Part shown: positions 1 through 11,725 of the stretch, in pieces
Layout: the number at the start of each line of letters is the position of its first letter
How positions within the stretch are numbered: the first letter of the stretch is position 1
Source of the DNA: Dryocosmus kuriphilus
Lineage: Eukaryota > Arthropoda > Insecta > Hymenoptera > Cynipidae
DNA length: 64,000 bases
Assembly: GCA_038277395.1 (NCBI GenBank)
Contig: CM076193.1
Span: 91,837,583 to 91,901,582, forward strand
Direction of reading: 5' to 3'
Made by a program: the position numbers and the translations under genes
The notes under the pieces: generated by a model
Told to the model about the DNA's origin: nothing
Database searches by the model: none
The model's input: only the letters and a program-made list of their open reading frames with translations

Positions 1-340
1 GTAACTGTTACACATAAGAAAAACAATGTCTAAATGTATAATTCAGTAGGGTGATTGGATTGGGCATGGGTGGGACTCGAAATGCAGTCACGTCCTCCTC
101 GAAAGTCCGGTACAGAAAGTGCGGTATCATCAAGTAGTATTGATACTAGCTGAGAACTGCATAACACTACGTAATTTATTAAAATCCATAGTCAAAAGAC
201 TTAACAAATTGTTTAAAATGCCCCAATTGGCCCTTTAAGGGATAAAAATACTGCAATATATTTGCACTAAAATCTTCCTCAGTAGACAATATTGCAAAAA
301 TACATCTTGAGTTCAAAAATTGTAAAAAATATTTTTACAT
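1..340. other. AT-rich sequence, no gene seen
   Basis: No supported ORF, RNA gene or element boundary is visible. A short stretch around 60-160 is less AT-rich than its surroundings, but I do not recognise it. Confidence 0.4.
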
Positions 341-900
341 TCTCATCCCAATGAGAAGGTATTGATTATGTGTGAAAACTAACTTTCGCCGATTTCATCA
401 AATCTCGACCTTTTTAGACTAACTGCTTGAGAAAAAATTGATTTTATTACAATGTCTGTCGGCGGTGTCTTCGCCTGTTATCATGGTAACTTATGAAGTA
501 ATTATCCGATTGGATTGCGCTTTGGCACATATTTTTAAGGCCTAAAAAGAAAGAACAATTTCGTTAACCAGTCATTTTTGACCAATGTTACTGATATTGT
601 CCATCGCAAATGCTTTTTGAAAAATAAAAATTGTATTTATTGTTCAAACCATGCGTGATACACAAAAAATGTTGAGAAGAAAAATTTTTCATTTCGAAAA
701 GATCGAAAAATTTTTTCTCTTTATTTTTTTGGAAAAAGGATTATTAAAAATAAAGAATTCATTTTCCCGGCGAAACTATGCTAGATGCCAAAAAAATGTT
801 AAGAAACAAAATTGTTCATTTCGAAAAGATCTACAAATTTTTTCTCTTATTTTTTGTCATTTTTTTTTTGGTTTTCCTCAAAAACGGCTGATCTTACAAA
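341..900 (+). repeat. Copy of dispersed AT-rich repeat family A
   Basis: This stretch shares blocks with 5.95-7.03, 7.57-7.79, 10.2-11.0, 16.9-17.1, 19.0-19.15 and 23.7-24.0 kb. The blocks include a TGTCTGTCGG-type stretch, GCGCTTTGGCACAT followed by AAGGCCTAAAA, and AAATGTTAAGAA followed by TTGTTCATTTCGAAAAGA. No conserved protein is seen. The 85- and 89-codon ORFs here are low-complexity, Phe/Lys-rich reading frames with no recognisable domain. The family is probably a non-autonomous transposon or decayed element, but its termini were not resolved. Confidence 0.6.
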
Positions 901-1722
901 AAAATTAATAGATAACGAAGTATATACTTTGCCTTCTTTTATCGAACCAAAATTTTTGAAAAAATATCAGTTGAAAAATTGGGTGAAAAGTAAGAAAAAC
1001 AGTTTTTTTGGCAATTTTTTTACCTTTGTGTCCCCTTTGGCTGGGTATAATCCTGACCTAAAAATAAATAAAAAATCGTAAGTTTATCCTAATTAGCTAA
1101 AGCAACTTTTTCTCTTAGTCGGGATTTGATTAGTTAAAAGTCGCTATTTTCGATCCGCCCTAACAATTATGCATGAAGAAGTACTTCTTTATGTCTAGTT
1201 TTTTTACCAAAAGTGATGACCTACTCTTGAATGCGAATCGTGAAAAACAAACTTCGAAAATGTTTCTTAAAAAAATAAAAAGAGGCAAGTAATTGATTTT
1301 ATAAGTCGATTTATGCTCACCTGTGGTTTTAGTTTCTGTTCCTAATAATTTTATACAAATTATATGAAAACATTGACAATTTTAGTGATCTGCTCTTGTT
1401 ATCTACTTCCCTTAATTTCAGATAATAGAATTTTTAGTACATAATGACTGTACTAAAAGTATGGTGCAAATTACCTGGAGCAAATACATATATCAAGTAA
1501 AGTTCTTTTTAAAATATATTTAAGTTCTTTTCAGTTTCAAAATTTTTTATTGAATCAGGGAAATCTATATTAACTTTGACTCATACCGTTCTACTATGAA
1601 ATAACTTCGAATTTCCGTATAGAAAGGAATTTTACGCCTTGAGAAAGACTGAAATCCGAGTCGAAACATGAAAAATCCGGGAAAGGCCCATACTTTCATA
1701 AAATATTATACTATTGAAAAGG
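901..1722. other. AT-rich intergenic or intronic sequence
   Basis: Nothing recognisable is present beyond low-complexity A/T runs. Confidence 0.4.
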
Positions 1723-2043
1723 TTATAAACACAGGTAGGGAAATGAGGCTTGCTTTAAGTCTAGAATAGGTGTAAAGAAGATGTGCAAGAAGCGTTTAGT
1801 GGAGGGAGAGAGAAGGATCGAATGTACAAAGAGTCCCTTGATCTGACCATAGGCCTCAACTAGCATTTTCACTTTCAAAAATTTGGACGGATAGCCGCAA
1901 CATGGTTGTACGATGACCATCGCGAAGATGGGTTTTTTGAGATCAGAAAGCGACTGCTGACAGTACAGTTTTAAGACCCTTTTAAAATACTCATACATTC
2001 CGATCTTTGTTATCCAGAGGTAACTGCGTAATGTGTAACCCAC
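1723..2043 (-). CDS. Unrecognised 106-codon ORF
   Basis: An uninterrupted minus-strand frame of 106 codons lies in a patch of more balanced base composition than its surroundings. The translation has mixed composition rather than a low-complexity one, with several Cys and hydrophobic stretches. I do not recognise a family. No start context, promoter or splice sites could be assigned. It may be a fragment of a transposon protein, an exon of an unseen gene, or chance. It lies on the strand opposite to the WDR92 exons. Confidence 0.15.
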   Translation of the reverse strand: MGYTLRSYLWITKIGMYEYFKRVLKLYCQQSLSDLKKPIFAMVIVQPCCGYPSKFLKVKMLVEAYGQIKGLFVHSILLSPSTKRFLHIFFTPILDLKQASFPYLCL

Positions 2044-2422
2044 GGCTTTATTCTGAAACTATTTAGTTCTCAGAGGGAAATATAAATTGATTTATTTGTG
2101 ATAACGCCAGCCGTCGATTTCTAAAGAAAGAAAATAAAGCTCAAACGGCTTTCCGAACCTCTAAGAACTTTCGTTCGTGAATTTTTACTGTATCTTCTTT
2201 TCAACTTATTAGGAATTCAAATTTTTTGATAGGTTTAAATATCGAATTCTTTATGAGAAATGAGTTTGAAAATATAAATTAGTTAAATCAATCAAAACTA
2301 TGCGGAAAGTAAAATGAGTCAAAGCACTGAAACTAGGTTATTATTAAGTTCTTTTTTGTTCTAATGAGCAGAAATACGAACGTGGTAGAAAATAACAGGG
2401 TGTGGTATTTTTTATGGACCAT

Positions 2423-2536
2423 CAGTGGCGTAGCCAGGGGGGTGGCTACGGGCTAAAGTCCCCCCCCCCCCCCCCGAAATTTATATACTGGAAAATTTTA
2501 TTCTATATTTGTACTACTTGTTCTCTAAGGTTAGCC

Positions 2537-2570
<34 letters not shown>

Positions 2571-2587
2571 TCCTGGCTACGCCACTG
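2423..2587. mobile_element. 165-bp hAT-type MITE with 8-bp TSD
   Basis: The ends are a perfect 16-bp inverted repeat: CAGTGGCGTAGCCAGG at 2423-2438 and its complement at 2572-2587. The element is flanked by identical 8-bp direct repeats TGGACCAT at 2415-2422 and 2588-2595. An 8-bp duplication with CAG-type termini is characteristic of the hAT superfamily. The interior has no coding capacity and carries two poly-C tracts of 16 and 27 bases (2460-2475, 2535-2561). It therefore depended on a transposase supplied elsewhere. Confidence 0.9.
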
Positions 2588-2828
2588 TGGACCATCAAGT
2601 AACTTTTGTAGTGAGATCAATTCTATTTTATTGAAAAAAAAGAATGGAGTATTTTAATATAAATCGTTTGGGAATCCCTTAGTGTCAATAAATTTTGTGT
2701 TCAACACAGTTGATTTACAAATATGTAGTATAGTTAATGGCTTTCGCACCAATTCATTTAAATTGAGTAATTTTCTCGGGAGCATGTGGCCATTGCGTCT
2801 CTTTTTACCATAAAAAGTCACACGTTGC

Positions 2829-3420
2829 GGCTGAATCGACTTCACCTAAAGTTTTTTGCAAGTGGGATTTTATTATTGATTACAGTTCTTTGGCATCCTA
2901 CGAACAATTTGAGACCAAAAATTGAATAATCGATTGGGCTCTTTTTTTAAAAAAAATCGATTATTGTATTTAATTAATTTTTCTTTCTTAAATCATCAAT
3001 GAACAACATGTTTTAACTATGATATATAAAAGGGATCCTATTCTGCACACTCAGGCATGAAGAAAGTCAACTTTGAATACGGCTCGTAGTAACTGGCATA
3101 AATATTCAGGATGATGTCAATAAACTTTATATTGAGAAGTTACGTCTTTATAAGCAATTAATTGGAAACTAGTACTCTCAACTTGAACTTTCAAAACTTC
3201 AAATTATACTAAAAAAGGTATCTACAGATACGGTTATAATGGTATATTTTTCCATTTTTATTGTTAAAAATTAATTAAGCACAAAAATCGATCTTTTTCA
3301 AAAAAGACCCGATCAAGTATTTTTCATTTGGTCTTAAAATGTTTGTAGGATGGCAAAAACTATAATAAACACTAAAATCGCTTTTGCAGAAAGAAACTTT
3401 AGGTGAAAATGGGTTCAGCC
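2829..3420. mobile_element. Small foldback element (inverted arms ~160 bp)
   Basis: The left arm, about 2829-2985, and the right arm, about 3262-3420, are diverged reverse complements. Shared blocks include GGCTGA, TTCACCTAAAGTTT, GCCATCCTAC/GGCATCCTAC, AAGACCAAA/GAGACCAAA and an A/T-rich TTAATTAATTTTT. The roughly 275-bp loop has no recognisable gene. No clear target duplication could be set. It is a probable non-autonomous inverted-repeat element. Confidence 0.6.
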
Positions 3421-4678
3421 ACGCCGTGGTCAGTTATCAGGCCTAATCTTGATCACATACAGAGTTTCTGAAAATTGGATATTAATCACTTTAAAACTTG
3501 CATTTTATATCAACTATAAAAACTAATAAAGCTAATAAAGTCTTAACAGAGTGCTGTATGCTTACAAGCATAGAATAGCTACAGAGAATATCATAAAAAT
3601 GAAAAGGCAAAACCAGGTTAATGGTGATGCGCATCTCAGAACCTTTACTCGATATTTATTTCTCTTTACAAAAAAACTATCCATTGATCCGGTTTTTCAA
3701 AAGAAATAAAGAGTTTAATTGAGCCATTTACCTCGTAATTTTAGTGATTTTAGTCAACTTTTAGACAATTTAGGAAATTTTGAAATCTCGCGAAACAGAA
3801 AAACGTATCCAGCTTATAAATGTACAGAAGAAGAGCAAGGAAACCGTCCGGTGGTCCCCCTGTACTCATTATGGTTTTCAGTTAATTCAGATTCGCTGTC
3901 ACAGCCCTTGACTATGCATTTTAATTCTTTATAAGTTTTGGGAATGCATTGACATTGCAGCTTTCCCTAAGTCTGTACTGCGAAGTGTTAATAAAAGTTC
4001 AGCACCGTGACGTAGCAAGTGTTCACTCGGTGATTTAATATTTCTTCTGATCGGTGGTAAAAGTCTCTTCACAAAATCTTCTGATTAGTACGGTCCTACA
4101 GAATTGGAGTGTAGTTGATGGAGCATTTAGAAGTAAGCTTATCAAAATTTTGACCTTGCGTGACGTCGATAGACCTTAGGATTCCTTGTTTCACATTGTC
4201 TCCTCGTCTCTAATAACAGTCGATTCTCTCAGTCGTGATCCAAGGCGTACAAAGCCAATAGTGCTCGCTTTAAATAAACAAAAGAGCAATTCCTATAAAT
4301 TTTAATGTGTTTAACTTCGTTAGTGTTCTAAAGCTACGTGGTGCTGCTCCCTTCTCCCCCTTGTACATATTGATTTGCTGAAAATTAAGGAAACATGATG
4401 GCACGTTTCATTCTACTCTGTAGCATTGCTGCGAAAAAAGCCCTCTCATTTAGGATCATACAAAAAACCAGAATATGAAATTTTTTGATAAACTCTCATA
4501 TCACAGTTATTGGTTTCAAAAGCTTCCCAAGAACCAAACCAAGATGCTCACATTTTTTATTGGTGGCTTGTATTTTAATTAGACATATAATTCGCAATTC
4601 CTTACTCTACTCAATATGTAGAATCTTTTACGTCTTACAATTAAACATGAATAGAAAGTGATATGAATTACTTTTCAG
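3421..4678. other. Non-coding sequence upstream of the WDR92 exon
   Basis: No further WDR92 exon was recognised here, although the gene must continue 5' because the exon at 4679 begins mid-protein. A 71-codon ORF at 3719-3934 has no family resemblance. The last bases (CTTTTCAG) form the splice acceptor of the exon at 4679. Confidence 0.5.
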
Positions 4679-4776
4679 GCTCACAAATCAACTGTATGGC
4701 TGGTTCGGCATTTACCTCAAAATCGAGATGTATTCGCAACCTGCGGAGGAAGTGGTTCCATTTGCTTATGGAAATA
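4679..4776 (+). CDS. WDR92: WDR92 (Monad/DNAAF10) internal exon
   Basis: This 98-bp exon lies between an acceptor (CTTTTCAG, ending 4678) and a donor (GTAAGA from 4777). It encodes 32 codons plus two bases (TA) of a split Tyr codon. The peptide begins AHKSTVWLVRHLPQNRDVF and ends GGSGSICLWK, matching the penultimate WD40 repeat of WDR92, a small all-WD40 protein. In the family, WDR92 works with the R2TP/prefoldin-like co-chaperone and is needed to pre-assemble axonemal dynein arms in the cytoplasm. The split codon is completed by the C at 48241, giving WKY-NYP across the junction and confirming that the two exons pair. Upstream exons lie outside the window or were not found. Confidence 0.9.
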
Positions 4777-5639
4777 GTAAGATGTTTACAGATTATTAGT
4801 TGACAGTGGGTTAGAGTAACTTGATCTTGGAATCACAGCAGAGCAAGGAACCTCTCCGGTGTTTTACTATCCAGGTTCAGATTACTCTAATTCTTGCTGA
4901 TCAGCACTCGTAGACTACATCATTTTTCAGTTATAAGAAATATTCATGCAACAATTTGGAAATTTTTTTTTACATAATTTCAGTTTTCGTTATACAAACC
5001 TTGCCCCAGAAATCATGAGAATGTAACTGGACAGATAAAAGCGGCTACATTTTAGATTATTTAAAATGACTTATGTACGTTCCTACGCAACACAAGCGAA
5101 GACAGTAAATCCCCCATCACCTGCGCTATGAATGGCGCACTTGCACTCGCTTGCCTAAAGTTCAGATCCCCCCGAGCATCGGCTCAAGCCACATCTCGGC
5201 ATTTTCCTGGACTCTTCGCTTCAAACCCTGCCCGACCGAAGAACCCCCAAACCCAGATCTCCCTGGCTTTCCCTGACCAGCGGAGCATCTCTTAGTTGCT
5301 GTCCCCAGAACAGAACCCCCTCCCCCCATCTGCCGTAAGCGTTAATCCATTTTAAGTAACTTCTAACATAAGTACTAAGAAAATGCGCTATATCCCACAT
5401 ATTACTTGTCACTTACAAATAAACCTTCATTATTTAAGTTTAATCACCTTACTTGTTTTTTTTATAAATTAGTTCCCTCTTCCTTTAATTTTAATCAATG
5501 ACTCAGCCTCAGCCCACAGCTGACTTCAATGAATGTAATTGATTTTCTCTTTACCCAATGAAAAATAGAATTAAAATACGTAACTGTAATTGTAATAATG
5601 ACAAATTATAGACATTATTTTGCAATATTAAAATGAGTA
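4777..5639. other. Intronic sequence with a GC-richer patch
   Basis: The stretch at about 5090-5350 is noticeably richer in C (pyrimidine-rich on this strand) than the flanking sequence and resembles no element I can name. No ORF in it has a recognisable domain. It could be a fragment of an unidentified element. Confidence 0.3.
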
Positions 5640-5890
5640 ATTTTAATATTTTCATTAAAAAAAAATTTGCCTGCTTCGCGAACACATTTTCATCATGCTC
5701 TGCGCGCGCCGATCTTCGCACTCGATACTTTATTTACCTCACGCAACGCGTTTGATATTTGTACATCTCTCTACATTTGCGCATATGCCTTTTGAAATTA
5801 AAGATCAAACCATTGACCAGCGTAATTTGGTAATTTTAATTTTTTTTAACGTTTCTTCGCCTTTAACCAATAGATTCTCATCACGTGGCT
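5640..5890 (-). repeat. Dispersed repeat family B, copy 1
   Basis: It shares blocks in inverted orientation with about 24230-24400. The blocks include AAAGATCAAACCATTGAC here and GTCAATGGTTTGATCTTT there, and a CG-rich segment (GCGCGCGCCGATCTTCGC here; GAGCGCGTAGCGCGTGATG there). It is non-coding. Confidence 0.5.
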
Positions 5891-5949
5891 CGCGCGTCGT
5901 ACTAGATTAAAGTGTATCCAAAACGTGACAACATTTCTACATAGTTTGG

Positions 5950-7030
5950 CTGAAAAATGAAACTTTTTTTACTAATATTTTTCACGATAAAAAAACTATG
6001 TGTTATTATCATAAAATAGTCTGAAGTAAAGTTGTAAATCTTTTAGTGATGAACGACTTTGCCTCTAAGCATTTTTGTCGCTTTGCGCATAGCTTGTCGG
6101 GAAAATTGAATTCTTGATTTTTATTAATAGCATTGTTCAATATTAAAACAAAAACTATGCATCCTACCAGAAAATGGTCCTAAGAAAATTTGTAGATCGT
6201 TCTGAGATGAATACTTTTGCTGCTTAACATTTTTTTCGCATCTCGCATAGTTTCGCTCGAAAATTGAATTCCTGTTTTTAATAAAATTTTTCACGATCAA
6301 AACAAAAAAATGTTATCAACAAAAGCATCTTATTAAAAAATGATCTGTAGCAAAGTAGATCTTTTTAAGGTCAACAGTTTTTTTCTTAACATTTTTTTCG
6401 TATCTTGCATATTTTGTCCATAAAATATAATTTTTGATTTTTAAAAAAGCATTTTAGATGGATAAAACCAGAACCGCTGTCCAAAAATCGCCGTTTAACG
6501 AATTTGTCCTTTCTTTTTAGGCCTTAAAAAAGTGTGTCAAAGCGCATTCCATTCCGATTAGTCTTCCGAAAGTTGTCCAGTGTGCAAATGAAGACGACGT
6601 CGAGAACGACATAGAGACTGAGAGATACAATCGTAAAACCTGTCTTTACACTCCTATCGTCAGTGAGAAGGTATTGGTTTTATATGAAAACTAGCTTTTG
6701 TGTATTTCATTAAATTTCGGCATTTCGAGACCCCCAACCCAGTTACAGAAAGATTGATGTAAAATCTGAAATTGCTCATAAACTAAATTTGTTTCGTTTT
6801 GGGTTAGTTTGTAGGCCCCGAGAAAAAATAGGTTTTACGATGGTGTCTGTATCGTCGTCGTCTGTATACCGGATAACTACCGAAAAGCTTGGATTGCGCT
6901 TTGGCACATTTTTTAAAGGCCTAAAACGAAAGGTGTTCTTTAAGTAGCTTTTTTTGACCAACGGTTCTGTTTTTAAATTTGCTTTAGATCATTTTTTGGT
7001 AAACATTTTTTTATCAGAACAGTTTACGGA
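5950..7030. repeat. Dispersed repeat family A, with an inverted internal pair
   Basis: It contains several family A blocks. The segment at about 6480-6640 is the inverse of blocks seen at 480-590 (TCCTTTCTTTTTAGGCC against GGCCTAAAAAGAAAGAAC). The segment at 6660-6960 repeats them in direct orientation (AGAAGGTATTGGTTTTAT; GCGCTTTGGCACA). This suggests two copies inserted head to head, or a foldback derivative. No protein is encoded. Confidence 0.5.
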
Positions 7031-7569
7031 CAGAACCGTTTGGCACAGATAATCTTAAAAGCTAGGTGAAAAAGTGCTTAAGTCTAAGTCTGCTACACGA
7101 TTAGGATGGCCACGATTACTAGTCAAATTAGGTAATTAAAAAAGTGTTTTTTCTCGAAGAGCTTTCACGGGCGCATTTCATTTGAATTCAGATAATAAAC
7201 TAGAACAGTCTGTGGTTTAAAATATTGTGCAGCAAGCGTAAGTCATCGAACAAGAATCTAGGGGAGATTTTCGGACTGTTCAGTAGCACTCTTATTCCAT
7301 CATAATAGTGATCAAATCTGGTCACTGCCATTCCCATTTACCTAGCAGAAAAACGGAGGAAGCGGTTCTGTATGCATTCAAGTCTGAGTTTATGTACTGC
7401 GTATTAAGGCTAGAGGGTTTCTAGTGGGAAAGTATTTCTAATGACGAAGCCCAGCGATCTAAGAGACTTGTTTGCAACAGGAGAAACCTGATCTTCGTAA
7501 GATAATGCATGATTAACGAGTATCTCCAGGTCCCGCACCCGTGTAACTATCCGTATGGTAATTTATATA

Positions 7570-7790
7570 GAAGGTATTAGTTTCGTGTAAATTTGAATTT
7601 CAATTTTCAAACATCCTCGTCCCTTTGAGCTCCATTGAGTCAGTAAAAGTGATTTTTACGAACATGTCTGTTCTGTCTGCCGGTCGGTCTGTCTGTCTGT
7701 AGTTGGACGACTCGATAACTTTCGAAGGAATTTTGTTACGAGCGAGAGTTTTTCTTTTAAAAAAACCCGAAAGGTAATGAAAACTGGTTT
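7570..7790 (+). repeat. Dispersed repeat family A, partial copy
   Basis: It carries the family A block AGAAGGTATTAGTTTCGTGT, the GTCTGTC-rich stretch and GACTCGATAACTTTCGAAGG. The same order recurs at 10580-10750. Confidence 0.65.
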
Positions 7791-7840
7791 TTATTTAATC
7801 ATCAACTGTTGTTGCCAAGTTTGTTAAAATTCCCGTTAAA

Positions 7841-7912
7841 AGAAGTTGAACAAAACTTGCAACAAGAAGTTGAACAAAACTTGCAACAAAAAGTTGAACA
7901 AAATTTGCAACA
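7841..7912 (+). repeat. 24-bp tandem repeat, 3 copies
   Basis: Three consecutive 24-bp units begin A(G/A)AAGTTGAACAAAA and end TTGCAACA, with one or two differences between copies. The region directly follows a family A copy. Confidence 0.85.
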
Positions 7913-10013
7913 AAATCGCTTTCACCAGGGTTCAATCAATGGGTTAAATTTTATACTCGTTGCCAGAGGTACAAACTGCCAATTTTAGGAAAATTAGTTT
8001 TATTTTTAATGTGGGATTCGTTTATTGACTCAACTCCCGGACTGGGAGCCCCTGTCCTTGTAATCCTGAAATATTTTGTAGGGTCTTTAAATAATTTCAA
8101 AATTCCCTTTTCATCAAACAAGTCGAAAGTTTTATTCAGAGAATTTTAGAAGGATTTCTTTCAACAAAAAAGATTTAAATAGTTTACAAAAATATTCTTA
8201 AAACTACCGCAGTATCTTATCGGTAGCTGAGAAGAGATGGCGGGCAAGCACGGTGGTCCCGAATTCCCTTAAAAAAAAAAAAAAAAATAATAAACTAAAG
8301 CAATTATAATAATCCCCGAATTTTCTCCCGTGATATTCCTCGAACTTAAATCCCCAGTAAATAGGAGAGAGACATAGACGAAGATCGGAAAAGAGGCAAT
8401 TGCTAGCCGCGATAATTTTTTGAATTCAATTTGTTACATAAAGAACAAATTACGACAATATCTGACGTTTTCATCCTGAAGTGCAGTGCGTTCTTGGTGC
8501 AATTCTAGTTGTAGACCTCACCGCTACCCCCACTTACACTCACGAGACACGATCGCGATCCATCGTAACCCAAACGCATAGTTTACAAAAATGTTGTTTT
8601 CTAATCCTTCACATTCGCCTTCACACAATCACTTCTCCCATGGTTGACGTGTTTATGTTCTGTTAATTTTTGTTTGACAGTGTGTTCCCTACTCCCTGAT
8701 TGAGAGACGTTGGTAGCATATAAAAAAAACTTGGCGATCTAGTACGTTGCATTAATGAATAAAAAAAATCAGGAAAGATCGCGAACTGATTTCGAACGAC
8801 ACTTGTCAACGGGGAGGTACGATTAACTCATTTTTGTTGTCACGGTTGTTATTTCCATTCCAACCGCGAAGTTTACACATTTTTACGTCTCGAAGAGACG
8901 TCTTCTCCGTAACGAAGTGACGGATCGCGTACGGGCCGCACGAAGCTAAAGACAAACCTGCAGGGCGAACTCTTAAGTACTAGACCTAGACCGCGTCTTT
9001 TAATTGCTTCTTTAAGAAGCGACGAACGACTGCCCAGAGGCTAAGTGTTAGCTGCACCTCGTAGACTATGGTATGCATTAGGTTGGATGGGTTTTTCGCT
9101 GAACTTGCATTTTGGGACTGTGGAAACGCGGCGACAGGTTGTGAGTCCGCGTGACCACAAAATGCTGATCTCAAAAATTTACAATAAAGACTTTTCAAAA
9201 ATGCACATGCCTTGTTACTAGGCAGTAAATAAGATAATAATTATTTCGTTTTATTTCAGAGCTAGACCCTTAACAATGATTAATTAGCAATTGTTACTGA
9301 ACCAATGTATGCTTTTTATTTTCAGATTCCTGTTCAGGGCGAAAAACCTTAGCGGATTTTAATTTTCCTTTGTTTAATAAATCAATTTTAAGTTATTTAG
9401 TAATTTTACCGAAGTCCTAATCGATTTAAATTAACATCATTTTTAATTTAAAAATATCCAAATGATCTTAGCTTATTATTATTGCTAAAAATTTAGTGAT
9501 TTTTCTTGAAAATCTTGATATTTTATTCGTTCCTTTAAGTTTATACTTGTTCCTAACTTAGGGGTTAAGAATTTGGCAATTAGTAAAATTTTGATATCGG
9601 AATTTCTAAATATCGATTGACTATTATGAGATTTGCTAATACCTATTTGGAAGTTGATCATTAAATTGACAATCTTGATTTTGTCTTTAATTTATATTGT
9701 TTTTTATTAAATATTTCCAACTAGCAACAATTGTTATGACAATTGTCGAAGGCCCTTTTTTTGATTTTTAGTTTGTTCAGAATTTTGAATTTAGGTAGCC
9801 CGGGTGGTACTAAGAATTTAATTTAAATAAAAATTTACATTTAAACAATTATTGTTTATAATAGTCGTCATTTTGTGACCGCGCGGGCATTAGGGGTATC
9901 AAGGGAGCATGCGTTATAAGAAGTCGCGCCTGACATTATTGTTGTCTCGCTCGTCATTATTCCGATCTTCGCATCTGTATACCTATCCTTCTTTAGTCTA
10001 CTCGCTGCATACG

Positions 10014-10018
<5 letters not shown>
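7913..10018. other. Intronic sequence, no gene recognised
   Basis: It holds a 17-bp palindrome-like hairpin near 8885-8901 (ACGTCTC/GAGACGT around GAA) and an A16-type tract near 8273. A short tRNA-like stretch sits just before that A tract, too weak to call. ORFs at 8481-8666 and 8986-9198 have no recognisable domain. Confidence 0.35.

Positions 10019-10090
<72 letters not shown>
10019..10090. repeat. (TA)n microsatellite, ~36 units
   Basis: Uninterrupted alternating T/A over about 72 bp. The Ile/Tyr-rich ORFs on both strands here are artefacts of this repeat. Confidence 0.95.
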
Positions 10091-10092
<2 letters not shown>

Positions 10093-10229
10093 TATAGAAC
10101 GTTTGTTTAAGCGATGGAGAGGCATTCAACTCAGTCACGAGGTGCAAAGACTGATTACGCATGAACGTTGCGGTGGCCGGACTTTTTTTAAATTCGAGTT
10201 GGGCCAAGTTCGTTAGCCAGCCGTCTACC

Positions 10230-11011
10230 TCCTTTATTTATGGTTTTAATCATGAAAAATTAAATTAGAAAAATTCAGCTTTCCCACTAAACCATGCTAG
10301 ATATGAAAAATAGTCCATGGACAAAATTATTCATTTTGGACAGACCTACGAAATCGCCTTTTAACTTTTTTTTTATATGGGTGATAACTTGTTTTAAACG
10401 TGGGAAATTCCATTAAAAGAACCAAAAATTCAAACTTATAGCTAAAAAAAATGCAAAATAGGATACAAGGACCAATAGCAAAGTTTCTCACCTTGTCAAG
10501 ACCTGCAAAATTTACGTTAGGTATTTTTTTATATCACCCATAGTTTGGGCTGTGAAATTTCAATTTTTACATTCGCATCATTTATGATAGAAGGATTTAG
10601 TTTCGTGTGAATTTCGACCTATTCAGTTTTCCACAATTAGCGAAGTCTTAAGCCCCACTGAGTAAAAAATGTTTTTTACGAACATGTCTGTCGGTCTGTC
10701 AGTATGTCTGTCTGCCTGTAGTCTGACGACTCGATAACTTTCGAAGGAATTTTCCGATCAGAATTTCCTTTTAATACACTTTTTTCTCGACCAAAAAAAA
10801 AAAGTTCAGGCTGGTTAGCCAGACTTTTATGTTCATTATTTATGGTTTTTAGTCGTGAAAAATAAAATTAGAAAAATTAAAAATTTCAACTTTCCCACTA
10901 AAACACGATAGATACGATAAATAGTCCAGAGACAAAATTATTCGTTTTCGAAAGACCTACATAATCGCCTTTTATCCGTATTTTATAGGGAATACAGTTT
11001 TTTTTTTTTAA
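10230..11011 (+). repeat. Dispersed repeat family A, two adjacent copies
   Basis: The blocks at 10240-10760 recur from 10845 onward. The first copy is uninterrupted and serves as the empty-site reference for insertions in the second: AACGTGGGAAAT at 10397 and TTTAGTTTCGTGTGAATT near 10596. The second copy is broken at 11011 by the element at 11017. Confidence 0.7.
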
Positions 11012-11016
11012 ACGTG

Positions 11017-11419
11017 TGTTAGACATTGAACTTAATTTCTTTAGGTTCTCGTGGTAGTAACAAATTTATCTGAGATAATGAGTTGATAAATTAAAGAGTA
11101 GAGCATCAGTTGGTGGGAAACACTGTAAAATAGTTATTTTATTGTTTCAGAAGTTAAATTATAAGTTTTTGTTACAATGTTTCATTTATCCACTCGATAA
11201 CAATAATCCATTTAAGAGTTGTTTTACAGTTATTATATCAAGTTAAGTCATTTACGGAGTCACGAATGATTTATCGCGATGCTCGTAGTATGCTTACTGA
11301 CTGAAATTGGCCCCATTTAGAACACACATTCACTCGCATAACTACAAACATGCGCTCACACATAACCGCGAGAACACTCGTTTCATACCGCATTCCACGT
11401 AACTCACACTCTTAACATA
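11017..11419 (-). repeat. BEL-type 3' LTR (403 bp)
   Basis: On the minus strand it starts TGTTAAGAGTGTGAG and ends GTCTAACA. It is immediately preceded (11420-11433) by a purine-rich tract GAGGAGGACGG, as expected of a polypurine tract beside a 3' LTR. The outer ~60 bp align at roughly 70% with the opposite end of the element at 16939, and the remainder does not. Confidence 0.6.
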
Positions 11420-11725
11420 CCGTCCTCCTCGTGCTGTTAAAGGCAGCACGAAACAAATTTAAATTTCATCTAATATTTTTTTACAAAATTTTAATAAAAT
11501 TACAAATCATGGCTATTGGAGAGTGAATGCCGCCTGCCATGAGGAAACGGCCTAAATAAGTGATCAAATTATCATCAATAGCACACATCAGCTACTCGCC
11601 ATGGGCAATATTTATATTTGCTAAAAAATAACATTCGAGCGACATATAACGCCTAAAAGAGGAAGCATACATTATAAAAATGAAAAAGCCATTAAAAAAT
11701 ATAGCATTAATTATAACAAGGAAAA

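Noticed and set aside
8220..8290. tRNA-like stretch ahead of a poly-A tract
   Set aside because: The A- and B-box matches are too weak and no direct repeats were found around it.
9868..10207. Three ORFs rich in alternating Ile-Tyr
   Set aside because: They are translations of the (TA)n microsatellite and have no independent coding evidence.
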